Shown here: positions 18,516-27,156 of the stretch, in pieces
Layout: each line of letters opens with the position of its first letter
Numbering within the stretch: the stretch's first letter is position 1
Assembly (NCBI GenBank): GCA_004102805.1
Contig: SCEG01000004.1
Span: 38,134-102,133 of the forward strand
Direction: 5' to 3'
DNA length: 64,000 nucleotides
Origin: Muribaculaceae bacterium Isolate-002 (NCI)
Lineage (GTDB): Bacteria; Bacteroidota; Bacteroidia; Bacteroidales; Muribaculaceae
Made by a program: the position numbers and the translations under genes
Notes under the pieces: model-generated
What the model was told of the DNA's origin: nothing
Database searches by the model: none
The model's input: only the letters and a program-made list of their open reading frames with translations

Positions 18516-19916
18516 TCACTTCTCTTCTACCGCGTCACCCTGCTCGGGCCATGGGAAAAGATGCGGATTGACCGACACATGCACATCGTCACGATGCAGC
18601 CTTACGCCGACATACTCGACGAGTTTCCGGCGCTGCTCCTCGGTTAGTCCGCCATCAGCCTTCACAAACACCATGTTTACCGTATCGTTACGCGAAGACG
18701 ACACTCCGGCAAGCACCATATTTGACAACGCGATATCCTTGATCTGCGGGAAAAGCACCTTCACCTCCGGAGCCAGCTTCGATGACTCATCAGAAAAATC
18801 CGAACGCAACGCAAGCACCGACTCAAGCGAGTCTATACGGTTCTGACGCTGCAATATTTCCTGCTGCATCACAGTGTAAAGCTGCGACACCGACTTGTCA
18901 TCATCCGCTGCCGCACCAAGACTGAACCCCTGCTTTATCGTCAATATCGTGCCTCCAAGACCCACCGAGTCAAGTTTGTGGAGCATGGCAAGCTGAAGCG
19001 AATCTTTCGGCAGCGCCTCCCCGATCAGCGTCACGTCGATATAGCGGCGGCCGTCTTTCATATACTCCTTATGGCTCAGCACCTGAGTATTGGGAAACAC
19101 CATCTCTTTATTGACAAACTGCGTGGCATTCACCATGAATATATTCGATCTTATCATATTGACTGTCAGGTAGGCGCTCAACCCTATCGTGACAGTCACA
19201 ATTGCCGTCACCACAGTCTGCACGCGCCGCGCCTTCTTTTCATCCTTCTGCACAACCGGCTTGAAACGCATCATCTTCACCCCTATCCATGTGGCGAACA
19301 ATATGAACACCATGTTGGTAAAAAACAGATAAAGAGCCCCGAAAAAGAAATGCGGCTGCAATGTGGCCAGTCCGTATCCCGCCGTACACAGCGGAGGCAT
19401 CAGCGACGTCGCTATAGCGACTCCCGGCAGCACCTGCCCCTTGTTCTTGCATGCGAGGCTCACTATTCCCGCCCCTCCGCCAAACAACGCGATAAACACA
19501 TCATAAATCGACGGCGACGTGCGCGCCAGCAACTGACTCCCGTCCTCATACTGCGGCGATATCAGAAAATACACCGCCGACGCCACTATCGAACCCAGCA
19601 CCGCCATCAATATGTTCTTCAATCCCCGCTGCAATAACACATAGTCACTTATGCCGATACCGAGCCCCATTCCTATTATAGGCCCCATCAGCGGAGATAT
19701 AAGCATCGCGCCTATTATCACTGCCACATTGTCAGTATTCAGACCCAGCGAAGCCACAAATATCGCAAACACCAATATCAGCAGCTGCGACCCTTTGAAC
19801 GACACCCCCGACCGTATCGAAGCCTCCGTATCGGCCTGCGGCTCGAGGTCGGCACTGACATTGAAATACGACTTCAGATCATTGAAATATCTTGAAAACT
19901 GCTCTTTCGACGGCAT
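18516..19916 (-). CDS. DUF389 family inner membrane protein
   Basis: From Met at 19916 (MPSKEQFSRYF) the product has 466 residues; the frame runs 14 codons further upstream, but that extension is unlike the family. The central part carries about six membrane segments with the DUF389 hallmark AVIIGAMLISPLMGPIIGMG, and a periplasmic or cytoplasmic C-terminal domain of about 200 residues with a predicted coiled stretch (VMQQEILQRQNRIDSLESVL). The family (TIGR00341-like) has no proven substrate. It is a single gene. Confidence 0.8.
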   Translation of the reverse strand: MPSKEQFSRYFNDLKSYFNVSADLEPQADTEASIRSGVSFKGSQLLILVFAIFVASLGLNTDNVAVIIGAMLISPLMGPIIGMGLGIGISDYVLLQRGLKNILMAVLGSIVASAVYFLISPQYEDGSQLLARTSPSIYDVFIALFGGGAGIVSLACKNKGQVLPGVAIATSLMPPLCTAGYGLATLQPHFFFGALYLFFTNMVFILFATWIGVKMMRFKPVVQKDEKKARRVQTVVTAIVTVTIGLSAYLTVNMIRSNIFMVNATQFVNKEMVFPNTQVLSHKEYMKDGRRYIDVTLIGEALPKDSLQLAMLHKLDSVGLGGTILTIKQGFSLGAAADDDKSVSQLYTVMQQEILQRQNRIDSLESVLALRSDFSDESSKLAPEVKVLFPQIKDIALSNMVLAGVSSSRNDTVNMVFVKADGGLTEEQRRKLVEYVGVRLHRDDVHVSVNPHLFPWPEQGDAVEEK

Positions 19917-20049
19917 AACAGATGTATAATTACAAGTTGAAACATAAGAAGAACACACATAAATCAGTTATCATCATGAGCTGAAATATTATCAAGATTG
20001 TGTCTCCTGATATCATAACCCATAACTCTGACTTATTACCAATAATAAC

Positions 20050-20087
20050 AAAGACACCCCGCAGATTGATTATCGCAGAGTGTCTTT
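20050..20087 (-). terminator. Probable terminator of feoB
   Basis: Eight-base arms (20050-20057 and 20080-20087) with an imperfectly paired interior, directly downstream of feoB on the minus strand, followed by a T-rich stretch. Confidence 0.5.
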
Positions 20088-20101
20088 TTATGAAAGACCG
20101 G

Positions 20102-22501
20102 TCAGAACAGCAGCGCTATGCGATACACCACAAACGCCGCAAGCCACGCCGCCGCCGTATTATACACCGCGACAAACACCCCGTATTTCCACGAATGTGT
20201 TTCCCTTACTATAGCCACAATCGTAGCGACACACGGGCAATAAAGTAGTATGAACACCATCAGCGACAATGCCACCGCCGGCGTGAAGTCAGGCTCTCCG
20301 GTCGCCGGATTGACTGCCGTCAGCCGCGCCGACAGCGCCGTGTCATCAATCTCCTCGTCGCCCGTATAAAGCACACCGAGTGTCGACACCACAATCTCCT
20401 TCGCCGGAATGCCGGCAACCACAGCCACCGACGCCCTCCACGAGAAACCAAGCGGACGGAACACCGGATTTATGGCCTTGCCTATCATCTCCAGAAACGA
20501 GTCGTGCGACATATCTATACTGTCATCTCCCGCCTGCTCTGCGACGACCGCACTCTCGGCCGTCTCCTCATGGCGTGGGAAATAATTGAGTGCCCACACA
20601 ACGATGCTCGCCACAAGTATTATGCCGCCCATCTTGCGCAGATACTGCTGCGCCTTCCACCACATGTGGCGCATTGACGACTTCAGCGTCGGCACCCTGT
20701 AAGGCGGCAGCTCCATCACAAATGGCGTCTCGTCGACCTTGAAAACAAACCGCCGCAACAATCTCGCAGTAATCACCGCCACTGCCACGCCGAGCACATA
20801 TATCAGCAGAAACACCAGCGCCGCGTGCGCCGAGAAGAATGTCCCCACAAGAAGCACATATATCGGCAGACGGGCCGAACACGACACAAACGGATTGATA
20901 AGTATCGTTATCAGCCGTGAGCTGCGGCTCTCTATCGTGCGGCATGCCATGATGGCCGGCACATTACATCCGAAGCCCATCACCAGCGGAATGAACGACT
21001 TGCCGTGAAGCCCTATCTTATGCATTATCCTGTCCATGATAAACGCCGCCCTCGCCATGTAGCCGGAATCCTCCATAAACGATATGAAGAAATACAATAT
21101 CAATATATTTGGCAGAAACACAATCACTCCGCCCACACCACCGATTATTCCGTCGGCAATCAGATCCTTGAGCGGCCCCTCCGCCATATTGTCATTTACA
21201 ACACCGCTGAGCAGGTCGAAACCTCTCTCGATCCATTCCATCGGATACTGCCCGATATAGAATGTCACCCAGAAGATAAAGAACATTATGGCGAGAAACA
21301 CCGGAAAACCGAAAAGCCTGTTGGTGACAAACGCGTCGATTATATGCGTCGTCGACACCTTCTCTTTCTCACTGCGCTCAAGCGTCTCGGCAAGCGCACC
21401 CGATATGAAGCCATACTTCTCGTTGGCCACCATCGTCGACACATCCTCGTCGTGCATTTCGCCCAGATGAGCCACCGCCTTGTCTCGGAGCTCCTTGATT
21501 TCAGAGCTTTTCGACGAACTCTCAATGATTTTATCCGCCTCCTGATCCTTTTCAAGCAGCTTTATAGCGAGATATCTGGCCGAAAAACGGCTTGAAATCT
21601 GCGGATCGGCCTTAAGCAGAGGCTTTACCGTATCTATCGCGTCCTCGACATCACGCCCCAGCTTCACATGCACATGCCGCACATCCTCATTGCGCCCCTC
21701 ATACACCTCTATGATTGTGTCAAACAGCCGGTCGATGCCCTCGCCGTTGCGCGACACCGTAGGCACAATAGGCACCCCTATCATCCCCCCCAGCGTCTTA
21801 TAGTCGAGAGTGTCGCCCGAACTGCGCAGCTCGTCATACAGATTGAGCGCTATCACCATCGAGTGGTCCATGTCGATAAGCTCAGTCGTCAGATACAGAT
21901 TGCGCTCAAGATTTGACGCGTCAACCACATTGACAATCACATCAGGCATCGACTCCGATAGATAACGCCTCACATACAGCTCCTCAGGCGAGTAAGCCGA
22001 AAGAGAGTAAGTGCCCGGCAGATCGACAATATTGAACTTATATCCTTTGTGTCGAAATGTGCCGTGCTTGCAGTCGACAGTCACTCCGCTGTAGTTTCCC
22101 ACATGCTCCTGAGCCCCCGACGCTATATTGAAAAGCGATGTCTTGCCGCAATTGGGATTGCCCACAAGGGCTATATTTATAGTGCGTCCCGAAGCCTCGA
22201 GATTTCTTGACATACCGTCACCGTCATTATCAACCGCAGGCTCAAACGTGGCATCACACCCCGCCTGTCTGTATTCACTCTCCGGCACTACTTCTATCAT
22301 CGACGCCTCGTTGTGGCGCAACGACACTTCATAACCCATCAGACGGTATTTCACCGGGTCGCGTAACGGCGCATTCAACACTGCCGTGATTTCACGCCCC
22401 TTGACAAATCCCATCTCCATCACACGGCGGCGGAACGCCCCGTGTCCGAGTATTTTTATTATAATGGCCGACTGGCCGGTTTCAAGATCTGATAATCTCA
22501 T
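20102..22501 (-). CDS. feoB: Ferrous iron transporter, FeoA-FeoB fusion
   Basis: The 799-residue protein imports Fe2+ across the inner membrane. Residues 1-75 are a FeoA (SH3-like) domain (MRLSDLETGQSAII). The G domain follows with G1 VGNPNCGKTSLFN, G3 DLPGTYSLSAYSPEE and the G4-like NLYD. Gate/nucleoside-recognition membrane regions come next, including MGFGCNVPAIMACRTI and VVAGIPAKEIVVSTLGVLY. FeoA and FeoB are separate proteins in E. coli; the fusion is usual in Bacteroidales. No Fur box was identified. Confidence 0.95.
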   Translation of the reverse strand: MRLSDLETGQSAIIIKILGHGAFRRRVMEMGFVKGREITAVLNAPLRDPVKYRLMGYEVSLRHNEASMIEVVPESEYRQAGCDATFEPAVDNDGDGMSRNLEASGRTINIALVGNPNCGKTSLFNIASGAQEHVGNYSGVTVDCKHGTFRHKGYKFNIVDLPGTYSLSAYSPEELYVRRYLSESMPDVIVNVVDASNLERNLYLTTELIDMDHSMVIALNLYDELRSSGDTLDYKTLGGMIGVPIVPTVSRNGEGIDRLFDTIIEVYEGRNEDVRHVHVKLGRDVEDAIDTVKPLLKADPQISSRFSARYLAIKLLEKDQEADKIIESSSKSSEIKELRDKAVAHLGEMHDEDVSTMVANEKYGFISGALAETLERSEKEKVSTTHIIDAFVTNRLFGFPVFLAIMFFIFWVTFYIGQYPMEWIERGFDLLSGVVNDNMAEGPLKDLIADGIIGGVGGVIVFLPNILILYFFISFMEDSGYMARAAFIMDRIMHKIGLHGKSFIPLVMGFGCNVPAIMACRTIESRSSRLITILINPFVSCSARLPIYVLLVGTFFSAHAALVFLLIYVLGVAVAVITARLLRRFVFKVDETPFVMELPPYRVPTLKSSMRHMWWKAQQYLRKMGGIILVASIVVWALNYFPRHEETAESAVVAEQAGDDSIDMSHDSFLEMIGKAINPVFRPLGFSWRASVAVVAGIPAKEIVVSTLGVLYTGDEEIDDTALSARLTAVNPATGEPDFTPAVALSLMVFILLYCPCVATIVAIVRETHSWKYGVFVAVYNTAAAWLAAFVVYRIALLF

Positions 22502-22710
22502 GACTCACACTATATTTGATACAGGTTTCGGGAGAGACTTCCGCAATATGCCATTGCAGCATGCAAAGGTCAGAAAAAATCCATTCAATACAAAACATTT
22601 ACAGCCATTATTTATATCCATTCTAAACAAACCCGCTAATTTGGACATCATATTACGGATTAATGAATCGTGAATTATGATTGTGATTGTGAATTGTTTC
22701 ATTTTTTTTG

Positions 22711-22718
22711 TAATTTTG
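22711..22718 (+). promoter_or_regulatory. Candidate promoter of the surface-protein operon
   Basis: TAATTTTG fits the -7 consensus, with ATTG 21 bases upstream, 84 bases before the first gene of the operon. The 300-base gap 22502-22802 shows nothing else beyond AT-rich sequence. Confidence 0.5.
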
Positions 22719-22802
22719 ACGATTATTTGCAATTTGACAGCCGATATCACGTTTTATAATCAGTAGAGCTGATATAATGCCGCTGCAAAACAACCGATAG
22801 CA

Positions 22803-23543
22803 ATGAAAAAGAGACTAATCGCACTGCTTGTGCTCATATATACAATAGCTGGAACTGCTACAACAACCGCGCAGGAGCCTTTCCGCCGCGGCCTTCAGCA
22901 GGTCACATTCATCCCGAAAGGACAATGGATTACCGGCGTCAGCGTCAGCTACTCACAGTCCAACCAGTCAAACTATCAGTTCCTCGTCATTGAAAACCTC
23001 AACGGCGACACCTACAGTTTTAAGGTCAGCCCCATGCTGATGTACTCTTTCAAAGACAATCTCGCCGCAGGAGCACGCTTCGCCTACACCCGTTCGAAAG
23101 TCGACCTCCGCTCAGCCGACGTAGTGCTCGACTCCGAGACCGGTTATAACGTCGACAACCTTTACAGCATATCACAGAACTGGTACGGCACAGCCGCATT
23201 CCGCAACTACATCTCGCTCGGCAACAACCGTCGCTTCGGCATGTTTAACGAAGTGCAACTCGAAATAGGTGGCGGTGAGTCAAAAATATGCAACGGCTCC
23301 GGCGATGACCTCACAGGCACTTACTCCCGCAATGTCAGCTTCAACATCGGTCTCGCGCCCGGCATGATAATGTTTCTAAACAACTATTCGGCTCTTGAGG
23401 TCAACGTCGGCGTGCTCGGCTTCTCTTACACAAGCTCAAAATCCACAACCGACCGCGTATATGTCGCACACTCCGACTCCCGACGCGCCAACTTTAAAAT
23501 CAACCTCTTTTCAATCACCTTCGGGGTGGCATTCTATCTGTAA
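22803..23543 (+). CDS. Hypothetical outer membrane barrel protein, first of a paralogous pair
   Basis: The 246-residue product has a signal peptide (to about TTTAQ) and then amphipathic strands ending in Leu after the aromatic-rich FGVAFYL. It shares the block FIPKGQWITGVSVSYS, YTRSKVDL and NYISLGNNRRFGMFNEVQL with the next gene (FLIIPKGQWSFGLTASY, YTRSSVDL, NYIGLGPEKRFAIFNEVDL), so the two are tandem paralogues. Role unknown; an outer membrane location is inferred. Confidence 0.75.
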   Translation: MKKRLIALLVLIYTIAGTATTTAQEPFRRGLQQVTFIPKGQWITGVSVSYSQSNQSNYQFLVIENLNGDTYSFKVSPMLMYSFKDNLAAGARFAYTRSKVDLRSADVVLDSETGYNVDNLYSISQNWYGTAAFRNYISLGNNRRFGMFNEVQLEIGGGESKICNGSGDDLTGTYSRNVSFNIGLAPGMIMFLNNYSALEVNVGVLGFSYTSSKSTTDRVYVAHSDSRRANFKINLFSITFGVAFYL

Positions 23544-23548
23544 GCGCT

Positions 23549-24484
23549 ATGAAAAAGATTAAATTACTGCTCATCGTCATCGCGCTGTTGCTTTCCGCCG
23601 CTCAGGCCGGCGCCCAGTCTTCCGTATGCGCCGAAGCGCCTGTAGCCGGTCGCCCGTGCAAGGATTTCTCCAGCAAATTCATAATCAGCGAAAACATTCT
23701 CGGCTCCAAGAAAATCAAACTCGACTCGCTGAGCGGTCCAAGCCCCTACCTCGATCAAAAAGTAATTGTCGGCGGCGACACCGTCAGCATAATCCTCCCC
23801 GACAAAAACTACGGCCGCTACGACCGCGGTCTATTCAACTTCCTCATCATACCCAAAGGCCAATGGTCGTTCGGACTCACCGCTTCCTACGGCGAATTCA
23901 ACACCGACGACATTCAGATACTTTCCATACTCAAGAATTTCGATCTCAAAGTCAAGGCCTACTCTCTCAAACCATCGATATCCTACTTCTTCCGCAGCAA
24001 CCAGTCAATAGGCATAAAATTCGACTACACCCGCTCATCGGTCGACCTCGACAACATGACATTCGACTTCGACAGCGACCTGAACTTCTCGCTGCGAGAC
24101 ATCAGCTACTACTCGCAATCCTACACCGCGTCGATCAACTATCGCAACTATATCGGACTCGGTCCCGAAAAGCGTTTCGCAATATTCAACGAAGTCGACC
24201 TCGGGTTCGGAAGCGGCTCATCACGTTTCAAACGGCTCTACAACAACGAGCCGCGCGACACCCGCACCAACATCACCCGCGCAAGCCTGAACTTCAGCCC
24301 CGGTCTATGCGTATTCATAATGGACTACGTATCGTTCAACGTGTCATTCGGCGTGTTCGGGCTCCACATGACCAACGAAAAGCAGACCACCGACGGCATC
24401 GAAGAAGGCTCACGCTTCTCTTCCGGAGCCAACTTCCGTTTCAACATCTTCAACATCAACTTCGGCATGGCCGTACACATCTGA
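23549..24484 (+). CDS. Hypothetical outer membrane barrel protein, second of a paralogous pair
   Basis: This 311-residue protein starts five bases after its paralogue. It has a signal peptide ending near AGAQ, then about 70 residues absent from the shorter paralogue (containing two Cys and a short Ser/Pro-rich segment) and the shared barrel region. The C-terminus INFGMAVHI is strand-like. The extra N-terminal part may be a periplasmic plug or interaction segment; that is speculation. Confidence 0.75.
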   Translation: MKKIKLLLIVIALLLSAAQAGAQSSVCAEAPVAGRPCKDFSSKFIISENILGSKKIKLDSLSGPSPYLDQKVIVGGDTVSIILPDKNYGRYDRGLFNFLIIPKGQWSFGLTASYGEFNTDDIQILSILKNFDLKVKAYSLKPSISYFFRSNQSIGIKFDYTRSSVDLDNMTFDFDSDLNFSLRDISYYSQSYTASINYRNYIGLGPEKRFAIFNEVDLGFGSGSSRFKRLYNNEPRDTRTNITRASLNFSPGLCVFIMDYVSFNVSFGVFGLHMTNEKQTTDGIEEGSRFSSGANFRFNIFNINFGMAVHI

Positions 24485-24514
24485 CGTCAGCAGATCAACA
24501 GACAATATCACCGC

Positions 24515-26092
24515 ATGACTAAAATCACCAACATAACATACGCGACGCTCACCGCACTGCTCATCGCGGTCATCGCTGCAGGCTGCATCAAAAACGATAT
24601 CCCCTATCCGCGCATACAGCCCAACATCACAAGTCTCGAAGTGCGGCACCAGTCACAGGCCGCTCAGCTCGACACCATCAACCGCATAGCCACTGTCTAC
24701 CTCGACGAAACAGCCGATATCTACAACGTCGACATACTGCAGTGCACGCTGTCCGACAAAGCATCTTTCGTCGGCGACTCCATCGCAGGCTCAATCGATC
24801 TCTCTCAGCCACGCTACTACATTCTTCAGATTTATCAGGAATATGTATGGACTCTCAAAGCCGTACAGAATATTACACGCAACTTCTCAGTAGCCAACCA
24901 GATCGGAGCATCGGTAATCGACGTGCCCGGACGACGCATCGTTGTGACACTGCCATCAACAGCCGATATCTCACAGGTAAAAGTGCTGACAGCGAAATTA
25001 GGCTCTGAAAACTCAACAATCACCCCCGAAATCGAAGGCCGATACATCGACCTTACACGTCCGTATCAGATTACTGTGACCGACTACGGACGCTCTGCCG
25101 ACTGGACTATCTACTGCCTGATTACCGAAGCCACTGTGACTACCGTGCGCGCCGATGCATGGACCAACGTTGCATGGGTCTACGGCGAAGCTCAGGAAGG
25201 ACGCGACAACTATATCGAATACCGCGCCGCTTCCGATACAGAATGGACCCGCGTTCCCGACTCATGGCTCACCGTCGACGGCGGCAGCTTCCACGCCCGC
25301 ATAATTCACCTGCAGGCACTCACCGACTACGTTGCCCGCGCTGTGTCAGGCGACGAATACGGCGCCGAAATCGAATTCCGCACCGGCGCCGTCATACAGC
25401 CGCCAAACGCCGACTTCGACAACTGGTGGCTCAACGGCAAAGTCTGGAACCCCTGGGCTGAAGGCGGCGAACAATTCTGGGACACCGGCAACAAAGGCGC
25501 CACCACTCTCGGCTCAAGCAACACACAGCCATCCGACGACACTCCCACTGGCACAGGACGCTCAGCCCGCCTCGAGACACGCTTCGTGGGCATCGGCATG
25601 GTCGGAAAACTGGCCGCCGGCAATATCTTTGCAGGCGAATACGTCCGCACTGACGGAACAAACGGTGTTCTCAGTTTCGGCAAACCTTTTGCCGAACGTC
25701 CGACACGGCTGCGCGGATACTACACCTACCACTCCGCGCCAATCAGTTCCGTAACATCCGGATTTAACGATCTCAAAAACCGTCCCGACACATGCACCGT
25801 GTGGGCTGCGCTGATTGACTCCCCCGAACCGTTCGAGATACGCACAAACCCCGCCAACCGACAGCTCTTCGACCCGGAAGCACCCTACGTCATTGCCTAC
25901 GGCGCATTCCAGAGCGGAGATGACTGCGCGCAATGGTCGCAGTTCGAATTCAATCTCCAATACAAAGCCACCGACCGCGTGCCCCGCTACATTCTCATCG
26001 TAGGCTCGGCAAGCAAATACGGCGACTACTTCACCGGCGGCAACGGCTCCGTGCTCTGCCTCGACGACCTCCAGCTGCTCTACGACTATTGA
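24515..26092 (+). CDS. PCMD domain lipoprotein
   Basis: The 525-residue product has a lipoprotein signal (lipobox IAAGC at residues 20-24). The N-terminal half contains two or more Ig-like/DUF-type beta modules (around residues 35-215), followed by a fibronectin-like segment (about 216-290) and a C-terminal jelly-roll of the PCMD family beginning near PNADFDNWWLNGKVWNPW. PCMD stands for putative carbohydrate metabolism domain and is typical of surface lipoproteins of gut Bacteroidetes. Glycan binding is therefore plausible. It lies 30 bases behind the barrel pair, in the same operon. Confidence 0.85.
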   Translation: MTKITNITYATLTALLIAVIAAGCIKNDIPYPRIQPNITSLEVRHQSQAAQLDTINRIATVYLDETADIYNVDILQCTLSDKASFVGDSIAGSIDLSQPRYYILQIYQEYVWTLKAVQNITRNFSVANQIGASVIDVPGRRIVVTLPSTADISQVKVLTAKLGSENSTITPEIEGRYIDLTRPYQITVTDYGRSADWTIYCLITEATVTTVRADAWTNVAWVYGEAQEGRDNYIEYRAASDTEWTRVPDSWLTVDGGSFHARIIHLQALTDYVARAVSGDEYGAEIEFRTGAVIQPPNADFDNWWLNGKVWNPWAEGGEQFWDTGNKGATTLGSSNTQPSDDTPTGTGRSARLETRFVGIGMVGKLAAGNIFAGEYVRTDGTNGVLSFGKPFAERPTRLRGYYTYHSAPISSVTSGFNDLKNRPDTCTVWAALIDSPEPFEIRTNPANRQLFDPEAPYVIAYGAFQSGDDCAQWSQFEFNLQYKATDRVPRYILIVGSASKYGDYFTGGNGSVLCLDDLQLLYDY

Positions 26093-26176
26093 CAATCGAC
26101 CGGGTCACAGAAGTCCCGACTGTCAGTAGCCAGAAATTGCATGTAATTTAATCAACCCGACAATAAATGTAAAATT

Positions 26177-26842
26177 ATGAAGAAACTCATCATCTCCATG
26201 CTCGCACTCGGCGCAGCGATATCATCATCTGCACAGGCCGACCTGCTCGATAACCCCGACAACCACGCCTACTTCGGCGCACGTCTCTCGCTTGACATCT
26301 CGTCAACAGCCGACGGCAACGACTACTACTCAAACGGCGCAGGCTTCAGCGTCGGTGCTGTCTACAACATCCCGTTGTATATGAACCTCTACTTCGAGCC
26401 CGGCCTATCCATATTTTACGACACATTCGGCACAGAAACATTAGTAAACGCCCCTGACGGAACACTCGCCGGAACAATCGACGGTTCAATCCGCAACTTC
26501 GGCTTCCGAATTCCTCTCGTCGCCGGATATCACTTCGACTTCACTGACGACATGCAGTTTTCAGTATTTACAGGTCCGCAGATCAACCTCAGCTTAATGG
26601 CCAAAGAGCACTTCTTGGGAAAATCAAATTCTATTTTCGGCGACCAGGGCTTCAAACACGCCGACCTGCAATGGGCGATCGGCGTAGGCCTTTCATGGCA
26701 AAAATACTACATCTCCATGTCAGGAGGCTTAGGCATGACAAAAGCCCGCGACTGGAGCATACGCGACAACAACGGAGCCATCGTCTACGAAGACTCTTTC
26801 CGCCGCAACAACTTCAGCATAGCCATCGGCTACAACTTCTGA
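26177..26842 (+). CDS. Outer membrane beta-barrel protein (PF13568-like)
   Basis: The 221-residue product has a signal peptide ending at SSAQA and a porin-like pattern: YFGARLSLDIS, VGAVYNIPLYMNLYFEPGLS, FRIPLVAGYHFDF, and a final strand ending FSIAIGYNF with the terminal Phe of outer membrane barrels. It follows the PCMD gene by 84 bases and closes the operon. It is not closely similar to the paralogous pair upstream. Confidence 0.8.
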   Translation: MKKLIISMLALGAAISSSAQADLLDNPDNHAYFGARLSLDISSTADGNDYYSNGAGFSVGAVYNIPLYMNLYFEPGLSIFYDTFGTETLVNAPDGTLAGTIDGSIRNFGFRIPLVAGYHFDFTDDMQFSVFTGPQINLSLMAKEHFLGKSNSIFGDQGFKHADLQWAIGVGLSWQKYYISMSGGLGMTKARDWSIRDNNGAIVYEDSFRRNNFSIAIGYNF

Positions 26843-26860
26843 TCCAGACAAACGCAATCG

Positions 26861-26917
26861 CATCAACGAAAAAAAGAAACGGGAGTGTTTTGCCCCCGTT
26901 TCTTTTTTTCGTTGATG
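26861..26917. terminator. Bidirectional terminator with 23-base stem
   Basis: Perfect 23-base arms (26861-26883 and 26895-26917) with an 11-base loop; the arms contain seven-A and seven-T runs, giving a U-tract for both directions. It separates the barrel gene from the convergent PspC gene. Confidence 0.88.
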
Positions 26918-26920
26918 ACC

Positions 26921-27112
26921 CTATATTCTCGGATCCGGATTATCCGACACACATATCCAGAAAAGCAGATACGCCAGAATGCCGACTCCGCATAAAGCCG
27001 CCACCGCCCATGCTATCCTGATTATCACAGGGTCAATATCAAAATATTCACCCAGCCCGCCACACACTCCGGCGATACGTCGGTCAATATTCGAACGATA
27101 CAATCTTCTCAT
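26921..27112 (-). CDS. PspC domain protein
   Basis: The 63-residue protein is essentially one PspC domain: RSNIDRRIAGVCGGLGEYF followed by a membrane segment (VIIRIAWAVAALCGVGILAYLLFWI). PspC proteins sit in the inner membrane and take part in envelope-stress responses; in Bacteroidetes such short forms are common and their role is untested. No pspA or pspB is nearby. Confidence 0.88.
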   Translation of the reverse strand: MRRLYRSNIDRRIAGVCGGLGEYFDIDPVIIRIAWAVAALCGVGILAYLLFWICVSDNPDPRI

Positions 27113-27133
27113 AATATATTGTTATTTAATCTT

Positions 27134-27151
27134 GTCGTAAAAATTATTTTA
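27134..27151. repeat. 18-base motif, copy 1
   Basis: GTCGTAAAAATTATTTTA occurs here, 22 bases before the PspC start, and again at 28822-28839 before the acyl-CoA ligase. A 14-base core recurs at 34867-34880. Confidence 0.6.
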
Positions 27152-27156
27152 GAGTT

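Noticed and set aside
18978..19637. 219-codon frame opposite the DUF389 gene
   Set aside because: Shadow of a membrane protein gene on the other strand.
23626..24522. 298-codon plus-strand frame overlapping the second barrel gene
   Set aside because: Arg/His/Gln-rich shadow frame of a real gene; no start context or family.
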